Origin: Hymenobacter daecheongensis DSM 21074
Lineage (GTDB): Bacteria; Bacteroidota; Bacteroidia; Cytophagales; Hymenobacteraceae
DNA: 64,000 nt
Assembly: GCF_900141805.1 (NCBI RefSeq)
Contig: NZ_FQYN01000002.1
Location: forward strand, 124,001 to 188,000
Reading direction: 5' to 3'
Shown here: one piece after another, positions 36,564 through 46,276 of the stretch
Numbering within the stretch: position 1 is the first letter of the stretch
Layout of the letters: each line of letters opens with the position of its first letter
The notes under the pieces: model-generated
What the model was told of the DNA's origin: nothing
The model's input: only the letters and a program-made list of their open reading frames with translations
The model's database searches: none
Made by a program: the position numbers and the translations under genes

Positions 36564-36634
36564 CCCGACTGCAGCACCTTAAAGAACAGCGCCCGCTGCT
36601 GGCTTTCGGCCGGTGGCGGGCGTTGCGCATTTTC

Positions 36635-36642
36635 TACCTTTG
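36635..36642 (+). promoter_or_regulatory. Predicted -7 box of prfB
   Basis: TACCTTTG, an exact TAnnTTTG match, 38 bp before the ATG at 36681. Confidence 0.6.
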
Positions 36643-36680
36643 CCTTCCAGTTTCCCAATTTTTCACCGTTAATTTTTCCA

Positions 36681-37758
36681 ATGACCCAGGATCAGGTTAA
36701 GGAATTGAAAGGCCGCGCTGAGGCTTTGAGGAGGTATCTTTGACTACGATACCCGAAAAGCCCAAATTATAGAAGCCGAAAAGCTGACCATGGCCCCCGA
36801 TTTCTGGGACGATTCCCGGAAGGCCGAAGCCACGCTGAAAGAAGTAAAGTCCATTAAAATCTGGACCGACGACTACGAGGCTGTGCAGCAGGCCCTGGCC
36901 GACACCGAGGTGCTGTTTGACTTTTACCGCGAAGGCGAGGTAACGGAAGCCGAAATGCAGGCCGACTTCAACGCCACGCTCCAGAAAGTGGAGCAGTTGG
37001 AGTTCAAGCGGATGCTCTCCGATGAAGAAGACCAGCTATCCGCCATCATTGACATCAACCCCGGCGCCGGCGGCACCGAAAGCCAGGACTGGGCCGAAAT
37101 GCTCATGCGCATGTACATCATGTGGGCCGAAAGCCACGGCTTTGGCGTGAAGCAGATCAGCTACCAGCCCGGCGAGGGAGCCGGCATCAAGTCGGCCTCG
37201 CTGGAAATCGATGGCGACTTTGCCTACGGCTACCTCAAGAGCGAAATCGGCGTGCACCGGTTGGTACGCATGTCGCCCTTCGACAGCAGCGGCCGGCGGC
37301 ACACGTCGTTCGCCTCCGTGTTTGCTTATCCAGTGATTGATGATACGATTAACATCGAAATCAACCCGGCCGACATTTCCTGGGACACGTTCCGGGCCGG
37401 CGGTGCCGGGGGCCAGAATGTGAACAAGGTCGAAACCGCCGTGCGCCTCACCCACGCGCCCTCGGGCATCATCATCGCCGTGCAGATTGAGCGCAGCCAG
37501 CTCATGAACAAGGAACACGCCCTGCGCATGCTCAAATCGCGCCTCTATCAGATCGAAATGGACAAGCGCCACGCCGAGCGCGACAAAGTGGAAGCCAACA
37601 AGAAGCGCATCGACTTTGGCTCCCAGATCCGCAACTACGTGCTGCATCCCTATAAGCTCATCAAGGACCTGCGAACCGGCATCGAGCGCACCGATGTGCA
37701 GAACGTGCTGGATGGTGACTTGGACGAGTACATCAAAGGCTTCCTGATGCAGAGCTAG
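36681..37758 (+). CDS. prfB: Peptide chain release factor 2 with programmed +1 frameshift
   Basis: Release factor that recognises UGA and UAA. Frame 0 runs from the ATG at 36681 and stops at TGA (36741-36743) after 20 codons. An internal AGGAGG (36729-36734) followed by TAT CTT TGA C is the classic RF2 frameshift site; a +1 shift at CTT gives a 358-residue product (join 36681-36740, 36742-37758). The anticodon-like motif SPF is at about 198-200 and GGQ at about 243-245. The frameshift lets low RF2 levels raise RF2 synthesis. This is one of few strong Shine-Dalgarno-like sequences in the window. Confidence 0.97.
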
Positions 37759-37780
37759 CCGTCAAAAAGTTGTTCGTTAG

Positions 37781-37810
37781 AAAAGCCTTCCTGTTTTCAG
37801 GAAGGCTTTT
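37781..37810 (+). terminator. Terminator of prfB
   Basis: A 13-bp stem (37781-37793 with 37798-37810) with TTTT loop and T run, 22 bp after the prfB stop. Confidence 0.9.
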
Positions 37811-37946
37811 TCGTTGAATAATTCTTAACTTTAGAAGCAAAGGTGCGCGGAGAAGCCTCAGTGTATGGGTTAAATACTCTACCAGCTGATGGGATAAAAA
37901 GCATAGTGTTGCAGCGTGTCAGTCTGCTGGCTATGTTTCCTAAAAG

Positions 37947-37977
37947 TTGCTAAATGGCATTTTTCCCTCTATACTTG
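37947..37977 (+). promoter_or_regulatory. Predicted promoter of the second SusC/SusD locus
   Basis: TTG at 37947-37949, a 20-bp spacer, and TATACTTG at 37970-37977 (one mismatch to TAnnTTTG). Predicted start is near 37983, with a leader of about 54 nt. Confidence 0.6.
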
Positions 37978-38036
37978 CCTATTCGCCCACTTTTATCACC
38001 TTTTTTCACCACTTCACTCACCAAACAAACAGTCAA

Positions 38037-41000
38037 ATGAAAAAACTACTATTTGTGGTCATTCTGCTGATGACTAGCCTGTTGCAGCAGGCCATCGCGC
38101 AGGATAGGGCCATCTCAGGGCGGGTCACCGACCGTTCCACCGGTCAGGGCCTTCCCGGCGTTACCGTTCTGGTAAAGGGCACCACCATTGGCGCTTCCAC
38201 CAATTCGGATGGCACTTACACGCTGAGCGTACCGGCTTCGGCTACCACGCTTTCGTTCACGTCTATCGGCTATATCTCGGTAGATCGTCCTATCGGCACT
38301 GCTTCTACTATCGACATTGGCCTGGGCGTAGACTCCAAGCAATTAGGTGAAGTAGTAGTAACGGCTCTGGGTGTTGAGAGAACCCGCAACTCGCTGGCTT
38401 ATTCGGCTGCGCAGGTTGAAGGTGGCGAAATCACCAAGGCCCGTAACCCAAACTTTATCAACGGCTTGTCGGGTAAAGTTGCTGGTCTGACCGTGCGGCA
38501 GAGCAACACGCTGGGCGGTTCGTCCAACGTAGTTATTCGCGGCACCAAGTCGATTACGGGTAACAACCAAGCCCTGTTCGTAGTGGACGGTGTTCCAATC
38601 AGCAACTCGAACACCAACACGGCTGGTCAGCAGCGCGGAACGGGTGGATACGATTATGGCAACGCTGGTGCCGACGTAAACCCAGACGACATTGCTACCA
38701 TGACGGTGCTGAAAGGTGCTGCCGCAACGGCTCTGTATGGTGAGCGTGCTGCCAACGGCGTTATCCTCATCACCACCAAGAAAGGCCGTAAAGGTCTCGG
38801 TGTTACGATCAACAGCGGGGTTACTGCTGGCCGCATCAACAAAGACACGTTCATCAAACACCAGAAGGAGTATGGCGCTGGCTACGGCCGCGTAGGTGAT
38901 TCTGCTACCGATCCATATTTCAACGAGGCAGATCTGGATGGCGACGGCAAAAAGGATCTGTATCCACAGCTGGATGCCGATGCCTCGATGGGTGCCCGTT
39001 TCAATCCAAATCTGCGGGTGTTTCAGTGGAGTGCATTCTCTCCCGGCAACCCGAACTTCGGCAAGGCTACGCCTTGGGTAGCGGCTGAAAACGGTCCGGA
39101 TACTTTCTTCGAAACGGCCATTACCACCAACAACAGCTTCTCCATTGATGGAGGCAACGACAACGGCTACTTCAAACTGGGCTACAACAATGTGGTAGAT
39201 AAGGGTGTGCTGCCAAACAGCCGCGTGGGCAAGAACATTGTCAACTTCGCAGGCTCTTTGAACCTGACCCCCAAGCTCACGACCAGTGCTTCGGTGAACT
39301 TCACCCGCGTAGATGGCAAAGGCCGTTATGGTACTGGCTACGACGGTGCAAACGGCTCAAACCCAATGACGATGTTCCGTCAGTGGTGGCAGACTAACGT
39401 TGATATTAAGGAGCAAAAAGCTGCTTATGACTATCAGGGCCTGAACGCCGGCTGGAACCTGAACGGCCCGGGCACCAGTTCTTCGTTCTACTGGAACAAC
39501 CCTTACTGGACGCGTAACCGCAACTTCCAGAACGATGAGCGTTTCCGCACGTTCGGCAACGTGGCCGCTACTTACAAAGTGACCGACTGGTTCAATGTAT
39601 TGGGTCGCGTAACTTTGGACACGTACGACGAGATGCAGGAAGAGCGGATTGCCGTTGGCTCCAACACGACCTCTATCCCTTCGTACACCCGCTTCAACCG
39701 TACTGCTCGCGAAGCCAACTACGATCTGATCGGCAACTTCTCGAAGAATGTGACGGAAACTGTTTCCCTGCGTGGACTGGTGGGCGTAAACGTTCGTCGT
39801 GAAGCCTTCAAATCTATTCGTGCCACTACCAACGGTGGTCTGGTAGTTCCAGATCTGTACACCATCGGCAACTCGCTGAACCCCGCTAACCCACCAGTAG
39901 AAAACGAGCAGCGGCGTGGTGTAGATGGCATTTTTGCCAGCGCCACCATTGGTTTCCGCGACATGATTTTCGTAGATGCCACGGTTCGCCGCGACAAATC
40001 GACTACGCTGCCCCAGAAGAAGAATGCGTTCATCTACCCTTCGGTAGCTGCTAACTTCGTGTTCTCGGAGTTGATGAAGGACGCTACGTGGCTGTCGTAT
40101 GGTAAAGTACGCGCCAACTACGCAGAAGTAGGTCAGGGTGCCCCGATCCAGAGCGTATTCGATGTGTATGATAAGCCAACGGCTTTCGGCTCAATTCCGC
40201 TGTTCTCAGTGCCAGGCACCAAAAACAATGTGGATCTGGTTCCAGAGAGAACCAAAGCTATTGAAGCCGGTGTTGAAATGGCATTCTTGCAAAACCGTTT
40301 TGGCTTCGACGCAACTGTGTATCAGCAGCGCACTCTCGATCAGATCTTCGCAGTTGAACTTTCTACTGCTACCGGCTACAACTCGCGTTTCGTAAACTCG
40401 GGTGAGGTTCGCAACCGTGGTGTGGAATTGACGGCTTTCGTCACGCCGGTTCGTACCGATGCTTTCAACTGGACGATCAACGCCAACTGGACCAAGAACC
40501 AGAACAAAGTAATTTCGCTCTACCAGGGTACCGATAACATCGTACTGGGCAGCTACCAGGGTGGTGTAACGAGCAACGCTACTGTAGGTCAGCCTTACGG
40601 TTCGCTGCGCGGCAGCAACTTCGTGTATAAGAATGGTCAGAAAGTGGTTGGTGAAGATGGTCAGTACCTGCGCTCGGCTACGGCCAACGAAGTTATTGGC
40701 AACCCAACTCCTGACTGGAACGGTGGTATCACTAACTCCTTCTCGTACAAAGGTCTTTCTCTTAGCGTCCTGTTCGACATCCGTCAGGGTGGCGATGTGT
40801 TCTCCCTTGACCGCGCCTACGGCTTGGACACGGGTATGACCGAAGAAACCGTTGGCAACAACGACAAAGGCAACCCAACCCGTAGCGATGTGGCCGATGG
40901 TGGTGGTGTGAAATTCCCAGGTGTAAAAGTTGATGGCTCGCCTAATGACGTGTATGCTGACAACACCGGTGACTCGGGCCATACGGCTTTCGGTATCTCG

Positions 41001-41279
41001 ACCAACCCAGCCGCTGCGTTCGTTTATGATGCCAGCTTCGTGAAACTGCGTGAACTTACGCTCAGCTATTCTCTGCCGCAGTCTATCATGTCGAAGGTTG
41101 GTGCTGTGAAAGGCGCTGAGATTTCGCTGGTAGGTCGCAACCTGTTTATCTTCAACAACAACCTGCCGGGCGCTGATCCGGAAGACGCTTTGAGCTCGGG
41201 TAACCTGGGCCAGGGGTACTCTTCGGGTGCCTATCCTTCCGTGCGTACTGTAGGTGCTAACCTCCGCCTCAGCTTCTAA
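38037..41279 (+). CDS. SusC/RagA-family TonB-linked outer-membrane importer
   Basis: A 1080-residue TonB-dependent importer: signal peptide (MKKLLFVVILLMTSLLQQAIAQ, in two parts), carboxypeptidase-regulatory-like domain (AISGRVTDRSTGQGLPGVTV), plug with NGLSGKVAGLTVRQ and LYGERAANGVILITTKKG, then the barrel ending RLSF. The start at 38037 is set by the signal peptide and the promoter. By eye the codons end in T far more often than in most neighbours, a pattern seen either in highly expressed or in acquired genes. SusD follows after 8 bp. The substrate is unknown. Confidence 0.94.
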   Translation: MKKLLFVVILLMTSLLQQAIAQDRAISGRVTDRSTGQGLPGVTVLVKGTTIGASTNSDGTYTLSVPASATTLSFTSIGYISVDRPIGTASTIDIGLGVDSKQLGEVVVTALGVERTRNSLAYSAAQVEGGEITKARNPNFINGLSGKVAGLTVRQSNTLGGSSNVVIRGTKSITGNNQALFVVDGVPISNSNTNTAGQQRGTGGYDYGNAGADVNPDDIATMTVLKGAAATALYGERAANGVILITTKKGRKGLGVTINSGVTAGRINKDTFIKHQKEYGAGYGRVGDSATDPYFNEADLDGDGKKDLYPQLDADASMGARFNPNLRVFQWSAFSPGNPNFGKATPWVAAENGPDTFFETAITTNNSFSIDGGNDNGYFKLGYNNVVDKGVLPNSRVGKNIVNFAGSLNLTPKLTTSASVNFTRVDGKGRYGTGYDGANGSNPMTMFRQWWQTNVDIKEQKAAYDYQGLNAGWNLNGPGTSSSFYWNNPYWTRNRNFQNDERFRTFGNVAATYKVTDWFNVLGRVTLDTYDEMQEERIAVGSNTTSIPSYTRFNRTAREANYDLIGNFSKNVTETVSLRGLVGVNVRREAFKSIRATTNGGLVVPDLYTIGNSLNPANPPVENEQRRGVDGIFASATIGFRDMIFVDATVRRDKSTTLPQKKNAFIYPSVAANFVFSELMKDATWLSYGKVRANYAEVGQGAPIQSVFDVYDKPTAFGSIPLFSVPGTKNNVDLVPERTKAIEAGVEMAFLQNRFGFDATVYQQRTLDQIFAVELSTATGYNSRFVNSGEVRNRGVELTAFVTPVRTDAFNWTINANWTKNQNKVISLYQGTDNIVLGSYQGGVTSNATVGQPYGSLRGSNFVYKNGQKVVGEDGQYLRSATANEVIGNPTPDWNGGITNSFSYKGLSLSVLFDIRQGGDVFSLDRAYGLDTGMTEETVGNNDKGNPTRSDVADGGGVKFPGVKVDGSPNDVYADNTGDSGHTAFGISTNPAAAFVYDASFVKLRELTLSYSLPQSIMSKVGAVKGAEISLVGRNLFIFNNNLPGADPEDALSSGNLGQGYSSGAYPSVRTVGANLRLSF

Positions 41280-41287
41280 TTCGACCA

Positions 41288-42757
41288 ATGAAAAAGTCTC
41301 TTCTCCTAGCTTTGCCCGCGATGTTGCTTGCAACATCCTGCGTGGACTCTTTGGATGACTACAACGTAGACCCTAAGCAAGCCAGCGTAGTACCGGGCCA
41401 GACGCTTGTATCCAACGCCGAGCGTGCTTTGGCTCGCAACGTAGTGAGCAGCAGCGTAAACGTTAACACGTTCCGCTTCTTCGTACAGTCGTGGGCTGCT
41501 ACCACGTATGCCGACGAAAGCCGTTACGAACTCAACACGCGTAACATTCCGCTGAACTTCTGGAGCCCGCTGTACCGCGACGTATTGCGTGACCTAAAAG
41601 AAGCCAAAACCCTCATCGCTGCCGACATTACCATTACCAACCCCAAAGTAAAAGCCAATCGCTTGGCCATTATTGAGGTGCTGGAAGTGTATACGTGGGC
41701 TACGCTGGTGGATACGTATGGCGATGTGCCTTACACTGACGCTTTGGATTTCAGCAAGCCTCAGCCAAAGTATGACGATGATGCCGCCATCTATGCCGAC
41801 ATTATCAACCGGCTGAACACGGCTATTGACCAGATGGATGCTACTGCTGCTGGTTACGCAACCGGCGCAACTAGCCCTGACCTGATTAACAACGGCAGCA
41901 TGGCCCTGTGGGTAAAGTTTGCTAACTCGCTTAAACTTCGTCTGGCCCTCACCATTGCTGATGTTGACGGTGCAAAAGCCAAAACATTGGCTGAGCAGAC
42001 AGCAGGTAAGACACTGGCAGCCAACGCTGACAACATTGACTTGGCCTTCACTACCTTCCCTAACTCCAACCCAATCTTCGAAGATCTGGTGCGGAGTGGT
42101 CGGAAAGACTTTGTCGCCTCGGCTACGCTCGTCGATAGGATGAACGCCTTGAATGATCCTCGTCGGGATGACTTCTTTAAACCACTGGCTGGCACAGGCA
42201 CTCCTACGGTACCACCTGTTTATAAAGGTGGGGTCAATGGCAATGCCAACGCTTACGCATCCTTCTCAGCTCCGGGCACCAAACTGGAAAGCCAGACGGC
42301 TCCGGCAGTGTTGATGTCTTATGCGCAGGTGAAATTCATGCAAGCTGACGCGGCAAGCCGGGGCTTTAACGTGGGTACTCTCACCGCTGAAGAGCATTAC
42401 AATGCTGGTGTCACGGCTTCCATTCAGGAGTGGGGTGGTACGGTTGCTGAGGCTACCGCTTACCTGGCCCAGCCTGGTGTTAAGTACTCCGACGCTGCTT
42501 CGGGGGCAACGCCCAAGGAAAAGATCGGTGTTCAGGAGTGGATTGCTTTGTACAACCAGCCAGTTGACGCCTACCGTGAATGGAGACGTCTAGACTCGCC
42601 AAAGCTAACGAAGGCTAATTTGGCCAGAACGGATATTCCATTCCGCCTGACTTACCCGATCATTGAGCAGAACCTCAATACCACCAACTACAACGCTGCT
42701 GCCAGCGCTATTGGAGGTGATAATGTGGGCACCAAAGTATTCTGGGATAAGCTCTAG
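41288..42757 (+). CDS. SusD-like outer-membrane nutrient-binding lipoprotein
   Basis: A 489-residue partner of the preceding SusC. The lipobox is LATSC (Cys18), followed by the acidic DSLDDYNVDPKQAS segment typical of the SusD_2-type branch (FNVDP/YNVDPK motif). The middle has the TPR-like helical region, with YTWATLVDTYGDVPYTDAL as the family marker. It shares the T-rich codon use of the SusC gene. It ends at a terminator, so the operon is two genes; no enzyme is linked. Confidence 0.92.
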   Translation: MKKSLLLALPAMLLATSCVDSLDDYNVDPKQASVVPGQTLVSNAERALARNVVSSSVNVNTFRFFVQSWAATTYADESRYELNTRNIPLNFWSPLYRDVLRDLKEAKTLIAADITITNPKVKANRLAIIEVLEVYTWATLVDTYGDVPYTDALDFSKPQPKYDDDAAIYADIINRLNTAIDQMDATAAGYATGATSPDLINNGSMALWVKFANSLKLRLALTIADVDGAKAKTLAEQTAGKTLAANADNIDLAFTTFPNSNPIFEDLVRSGRKDFVASATLVDRMNALNDPRRDDFFKPLAGTGTPTVPPVYKGGVNGNANAYASFSAPGTKLESQTAPAVLMSYAQVKFMQADAASRGFNVGTLTAEEHYNAGVTASIQEWGGTVAEATAYLAQPGVKYSDAASGATPKEKIGVQEWIALYNQPVDAYREWRRLDSPKLTKANLARTDIPFRLTYPIIEQNLNTTNYNAAASAIGGDNVGTKVFWDKL

Positions 42758-42781
42758 TATCACGGATTTCGTACAATAATT

Positions 42782-42817
42782 AGAAGGGTTGCCAAGTTGG
42801 CAGCCCTTCTTTTTTTG
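42782..42817 (+). terminator. Terminator of the second SusC/SusD operon
   Basis: A 14-bp stem (42782-42795 with 42797-42810, one G-T pair), followed by seven T. The spacer up to 43010 holds no further clear element; TAATTTTA at 42946 is a weak -7 candidate for the next operon. Confidence 0.85.
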
Positions 42818-43010
42818 CCCTATACTGTGCTAATGACGAAAGGACAAATTCTAAAAAAAATATTGATTCAGACCGGCAGTCGATGTCGCTGTAGTATCCT
42901 GCTCAACATTCTAAAGCACATGCAGACAGGCAAGAAAATTTACAGTAATTTTAGCTGCAAAGGCAGATTCTCTTCTTCCACCCTATTGTTTCATTTTTAA
43001 CACTTTTTTC

Positions 43011-46000
43011 ATGAAAAAACTCATACTACTGAGTTTATTCCTGTCATTGATCTTTGTTGGGCGTTCCTGGGCGCAGAACAAGGCTGTGTCGGGGAAAGTA
43101 CTTGATGCGAGTACCAACGAAGGATTGCCGGGCGTGAGCGTGCTGGTGAAAGGCACAACCATTGGCACGGCCACCAACTCTGACGGCAATTACACGCTGT
43201 TGGTGCCCGACAATGCCACGACGCTGGAGTTCAAGCAATTGGGCTACACGTCCTCAACGATGCCGATTGGAGCCAGCAAGACGATTGACGTAACGCTGAC
43301 CGTAGATAGCAAGCAGCTTAGCGAGGTAGTAGTAACGGCCCTGGGTATCTCCCGCGAGAAGCGGGCCCTGGGCTATGCCGTGACCGAAATCAAGAGTGAG
43401 CAGGTGGTACAGAAGTCGGAGCCGGATGTGCTGCGTACGCTGCAGGGCAAGATTCCGGGGGTGAATATCATCAGCTCGAGCGGTGTACCAGGCTCATCGG
43501 CCCGGATTACCATTCGGGGCAACACGTCGCTGCTGGGCAACAACCAGCCGCTGTTTGTGGTGGATGGTGTGCCTTACGACAACCGGCAGACCAACTCGGA
43601 CAACCAGTTGAGCGGTGGCGCGGCTTATTCCAGCCGGACGGCTGACATTGACCCAAACAACATCGCCTCGATTAACGTGCTGAAGGGCGGTGCGGCAGCC
43701 GCTCTTTACGGCTCGCGCGCGGCCAACGGCGTAATCGTCATCACGACCAAGACCGGCAGCGGGACCCGCGGTCCGAAAGGCGTGCAGATTGGCTACAGCA
43801 CTTCGTATTCGATTGAGAAAATTGCAGGTTTGCCTGACTATCAGAACACGTACGGCTCGGGCAGCCAGTTCAACTACGGCCTGACCAACGGCACCTGGGG
43901 CCCACGCTTCGATGGCCGTACCCTTGACCACCCCTACTCCTTCGGAGTCAACAACCCCAATGGCATCAACAAACCCGATATCCTGCTGGGCTTTCCGGAA
44001 TACGCCAATGCCACGACCACATATCAGCCTTACCCGAACAACGTAAAGGACTTTTTCAATACCGGGCGCGTATTCGAAAACTCTGTTTCGCTGACCGGCA
44101 CCGGCGACAACGCCAGCTTCACAGCCGTATTGTCGCGTGCCGATAACCAGGGCATGATTCCGAACTCGTTTTTTGTGCGCAGCAACATCAGCGCCGGCGG
44201 TTCGGGCCACTTCAACAAGTTTACAGTGGGCGGCAACGTGGCCTACACCAACTCGCAGCAGCAGGGCCCGCAACTGGGAGCTAACAACGCCATCGGTAAC
44301 TCCTCGGCTTTCTCGCGGGTGCTGTTTATGCCCCGCAACATGGATCTGCAGGGGCTGCCAAACACCAACCCGCTCAACAATGCCTCAGTATTTGGCTGGC
44401 TGACCGGGCAGGCGGATAACCCAATCTGGTCCACGATCAACAACACGTACACCTCCCGCGTCGACCGTATGGTTAGCAGCATCCGGATGGGTTATGCGTT
44501 CAAAGATTGGCTGACGCTGAATTATTCGGGTGGGGTGAATACCTACACTGATGCGCGACGCACCACAGTGCGGCCGGGTTCGGTGGGCGCGGGTGGTCTG
44601 GGCAATATTGTGGAGGATAACATCCGAAACACCGAACTGGAGCAAACCCTGCTTCTGGCCCTCGACAAAAACCTGACCGAAGACATCAGCCTGAAAGCCA
44701 CGCTGGGCACCAACGTCAACCAGCGCACGTTCGAAGCTACTTCGTTCGTTGGCAACAAGATTATCGTTTTTGGTATCGATAATCTCAGCAATACCGTCGA
44801 AAAGAACTCCAACGGAGCCGATTTCGCGAAGCGCCGCCTGCTGGGCGTGCTCACGGACGTGACTGTCGGCTACAAAGACTGGGCATTCCTGACCTTCGGG
44901 GGTCGGAATGACTTCTCCTCGACGTTGAACAAGAAAGGTGAAATCGGTCAGAGTGGCCGGTCGTTCTTCTACCCTAGCGGTAGCGTTTCGGTAATCTTTA
45001 CGGAGGCGCTGGGTCTGGACTACTCGTGGCTGACGATGGGCAAGGTGCGTACCGCCGTTGCCCGTACCGGCAACGATGCCTCGCCCTACGACGCGGGCCC
45101 GACGCGCTATAGTGTAAATCCGGAATATGGTAATAATGCCGGCACCAGCAGCTTCCCCTTCCTCAGCACGCCTGGCTTGGCATTGAGCAACACCATCAGC
45201 AACCCCGGTCTCACGCCGGAGTTCACCACGGAGGTAGAAGCCGGTCTGGAGCTGGCTTTCCTGAAAAACCGTGTTCAGCTGAACACCACTTACTACGACC
45301 GTCGCACTACCAACCAGATTGCGGCCATTTCGCGCCCGGCCAGCTCCGGCTACCTCGCCGAAGTGACCAACTTTGGGGAAGTATCCAACAAAGGCATTGA
45401 AGTAGCTGCCACGCTGATTCCGGTAGAAACCAAGAATTTCCGCTGGACCAGCACCACCAACTTCACGCACAACAAGAACACTATCGAGGAGCTTACGCCC
45501 GGCGTAGATGCCATCCTGATTTCGACCAGCTTCGTGGGTGGCCCTCGGGCCCTGCAGGTAGCAGGTCGGCCGTACGGCGAGATTACGGGCTCCGTAGCTG
45601 CCCGCGACGATGCCGGCAATATCCTCATCAACCCGGCCAACGGCTTCATCATTCGGGCCGTGGAGCAGCAGGTGATTGCTAACCCAAACCCGCAATTCAC
45701 GATGGGCATCATCAACAGCTTCAGCTTTAAAGGCCTGACGCTGAACACGGTGATTGACTACCGCAAGGGCGGCGACCTGTACAGCACTACGCTGCAGCAG
45801 TACCTGGGCCGGGGTGTAACGAAAGACACTGAAGACCGCGACAAAACGGTGATCATCAAAGGCGTATTCGGCAACCCGGATACCCGCCAACCGCTGCCCG
45901 AAGGGCAGGGCGGTGGTCCTAACAACCGCGCCATCACGCTGAACGACTTGTATTTCGGCAACGCGGCCATCAACAGTGCCGACGAATTCTCGATTTACGA

Positions 46001-46256
46001 TGCTACTACCGTGCGTCTGCGCGAAGTTTCGTTGGGCTATGATCTGCCCCAGACGCTGCTCCAGAAAACCCCCATTGGCGGCGTGAACATCTCGCTGTCG
46101 GGTCGCAACCTATACTGGTATTCGCCTAACCTGCCGAAGTACACCAACTTCGACCCCGAAACCAGCACCTTCGGGGCTGCCAATGCTCAGGGCTTTGAAT
46201 ACACCAACGCGCCCTCCTCGCGGCGCTATGGCGTAAACCTGCGCGTTACCTTCTAA
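43011..46256 (+). CDS. SusC/RagA-family TonB-linked outer-membrane importer
   Basis: A 1081-residue importer heading a three-gene operon. Signal peptide ends near GRSWAQ; the carboxypeptidase-regulatory-like domain (AVSGKVLDASTNEGLPGVSV) and plug (LRTLQGKIPGVNIISSSGVPG, split; LYGSRAANGVIVITTKTG) follow, and the barrel ends NLRVTF. It resembles the previous SusC in the N-terminal domains (LVKGTTIG, VVVTALG), but the barrel differs, suggesting an old duplication or separate acquisition. SusD starts 20 bp after its stop. Confidence 0.94.
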   Translation: MKKLILLSLFLSLIFVGRSWAQNKAVSGKVLDASTNEGLPGVSVLVKGTTIGTATNSDGNYTLLVPDNATTLEFKQLGYTSSTMPIGASKTIDVTLTVDSKQLSEVVVTALGISREKRALGYAVTEIKSEQVVQKSEPDVLRTLQGKIPGVNIISSSGVPGSSARITIRGNTSLLGNNQPLFVVDGVPYDNRQTNSDNQLSGGAAYSSRTADIDPNNIASINVLKGGAAAALYGSRAANGVIVITTKTGSGTRGPKGVQIGYSTSYSIEKIAGLPDYQNTYGSGSQFNYGLTNGTWGPRFDGRTLDHPYSFGVNNPNGINKPDILLGFPEYANATTTYQPYPNNVKDFFNTGRVFENSVSLTGTGDNASFTAVLSRADNQGMIPNSFFVRSNISAGGSGHFNKFTVGGNVAYTNSQQQGPQLGANNAIGNSSAFSRVLFMPRNMDLQGLPNTNPLNNASVFGWLTGQADNPIWSTINNTYTSRVDRMVSSIRMGYAFKDWLTLNYSGGVNTYTDARRTTVRPGSVGAGGLGNIVEDNIRNTELEQTLLLALDKNLTEDISLKATLGTNVNQRTFEATSFVGNKIIVFGIDNLSNTVEKNSNGADFAKRRLLGVLTDVTVGYKDWAFLTFGGRNDFSSTLNKKGEIGQSGRSFFYPSGSVSVIFTEALGLDYSWLTMGKVRTAVARTGNDASPYDAGPTRYSVNPEYGNNAGTSSFPFLSTPGLALSNTISNPGLTPEFTTEVEAGLELAFLKNRVQLNTTYYDRRTTNQIAAISRPASSGYLAEVTNFGEVSNKGIEVAATLIPVETKNFRWTSTTNFTHNKNTIEELTPGVDAILISTSFVGGPRALQVAGRPYGEITGSVAARDDAGNILINPANGFIIRAVEQQVIANPNPQFTMGIINSFSFKGLTLNTVIDYRKGGDLYSTTLQQYLGRGVTKDTEDRDKTVIIKGVFGNPDTRQPLPEGQGGGPNNRAITLNDLYFGNAAINSADEFSIYDATTVRLREVSLGYDLPQTLLQKTPIGGVNISLSGRNLYWYSPNLPKYTNFDPETSTFGAANAQGFEYTNAPSSRRYGVNLRVTF

Positions 46257-46276
46257 TAATGGCCTCTCTTCATTCC

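Noticed and set aside
36741..36743. Nonsense mutation or sequencing error in prfB
   Set aside because: The sequence context is the conserved programmed RF2 frameshift site.
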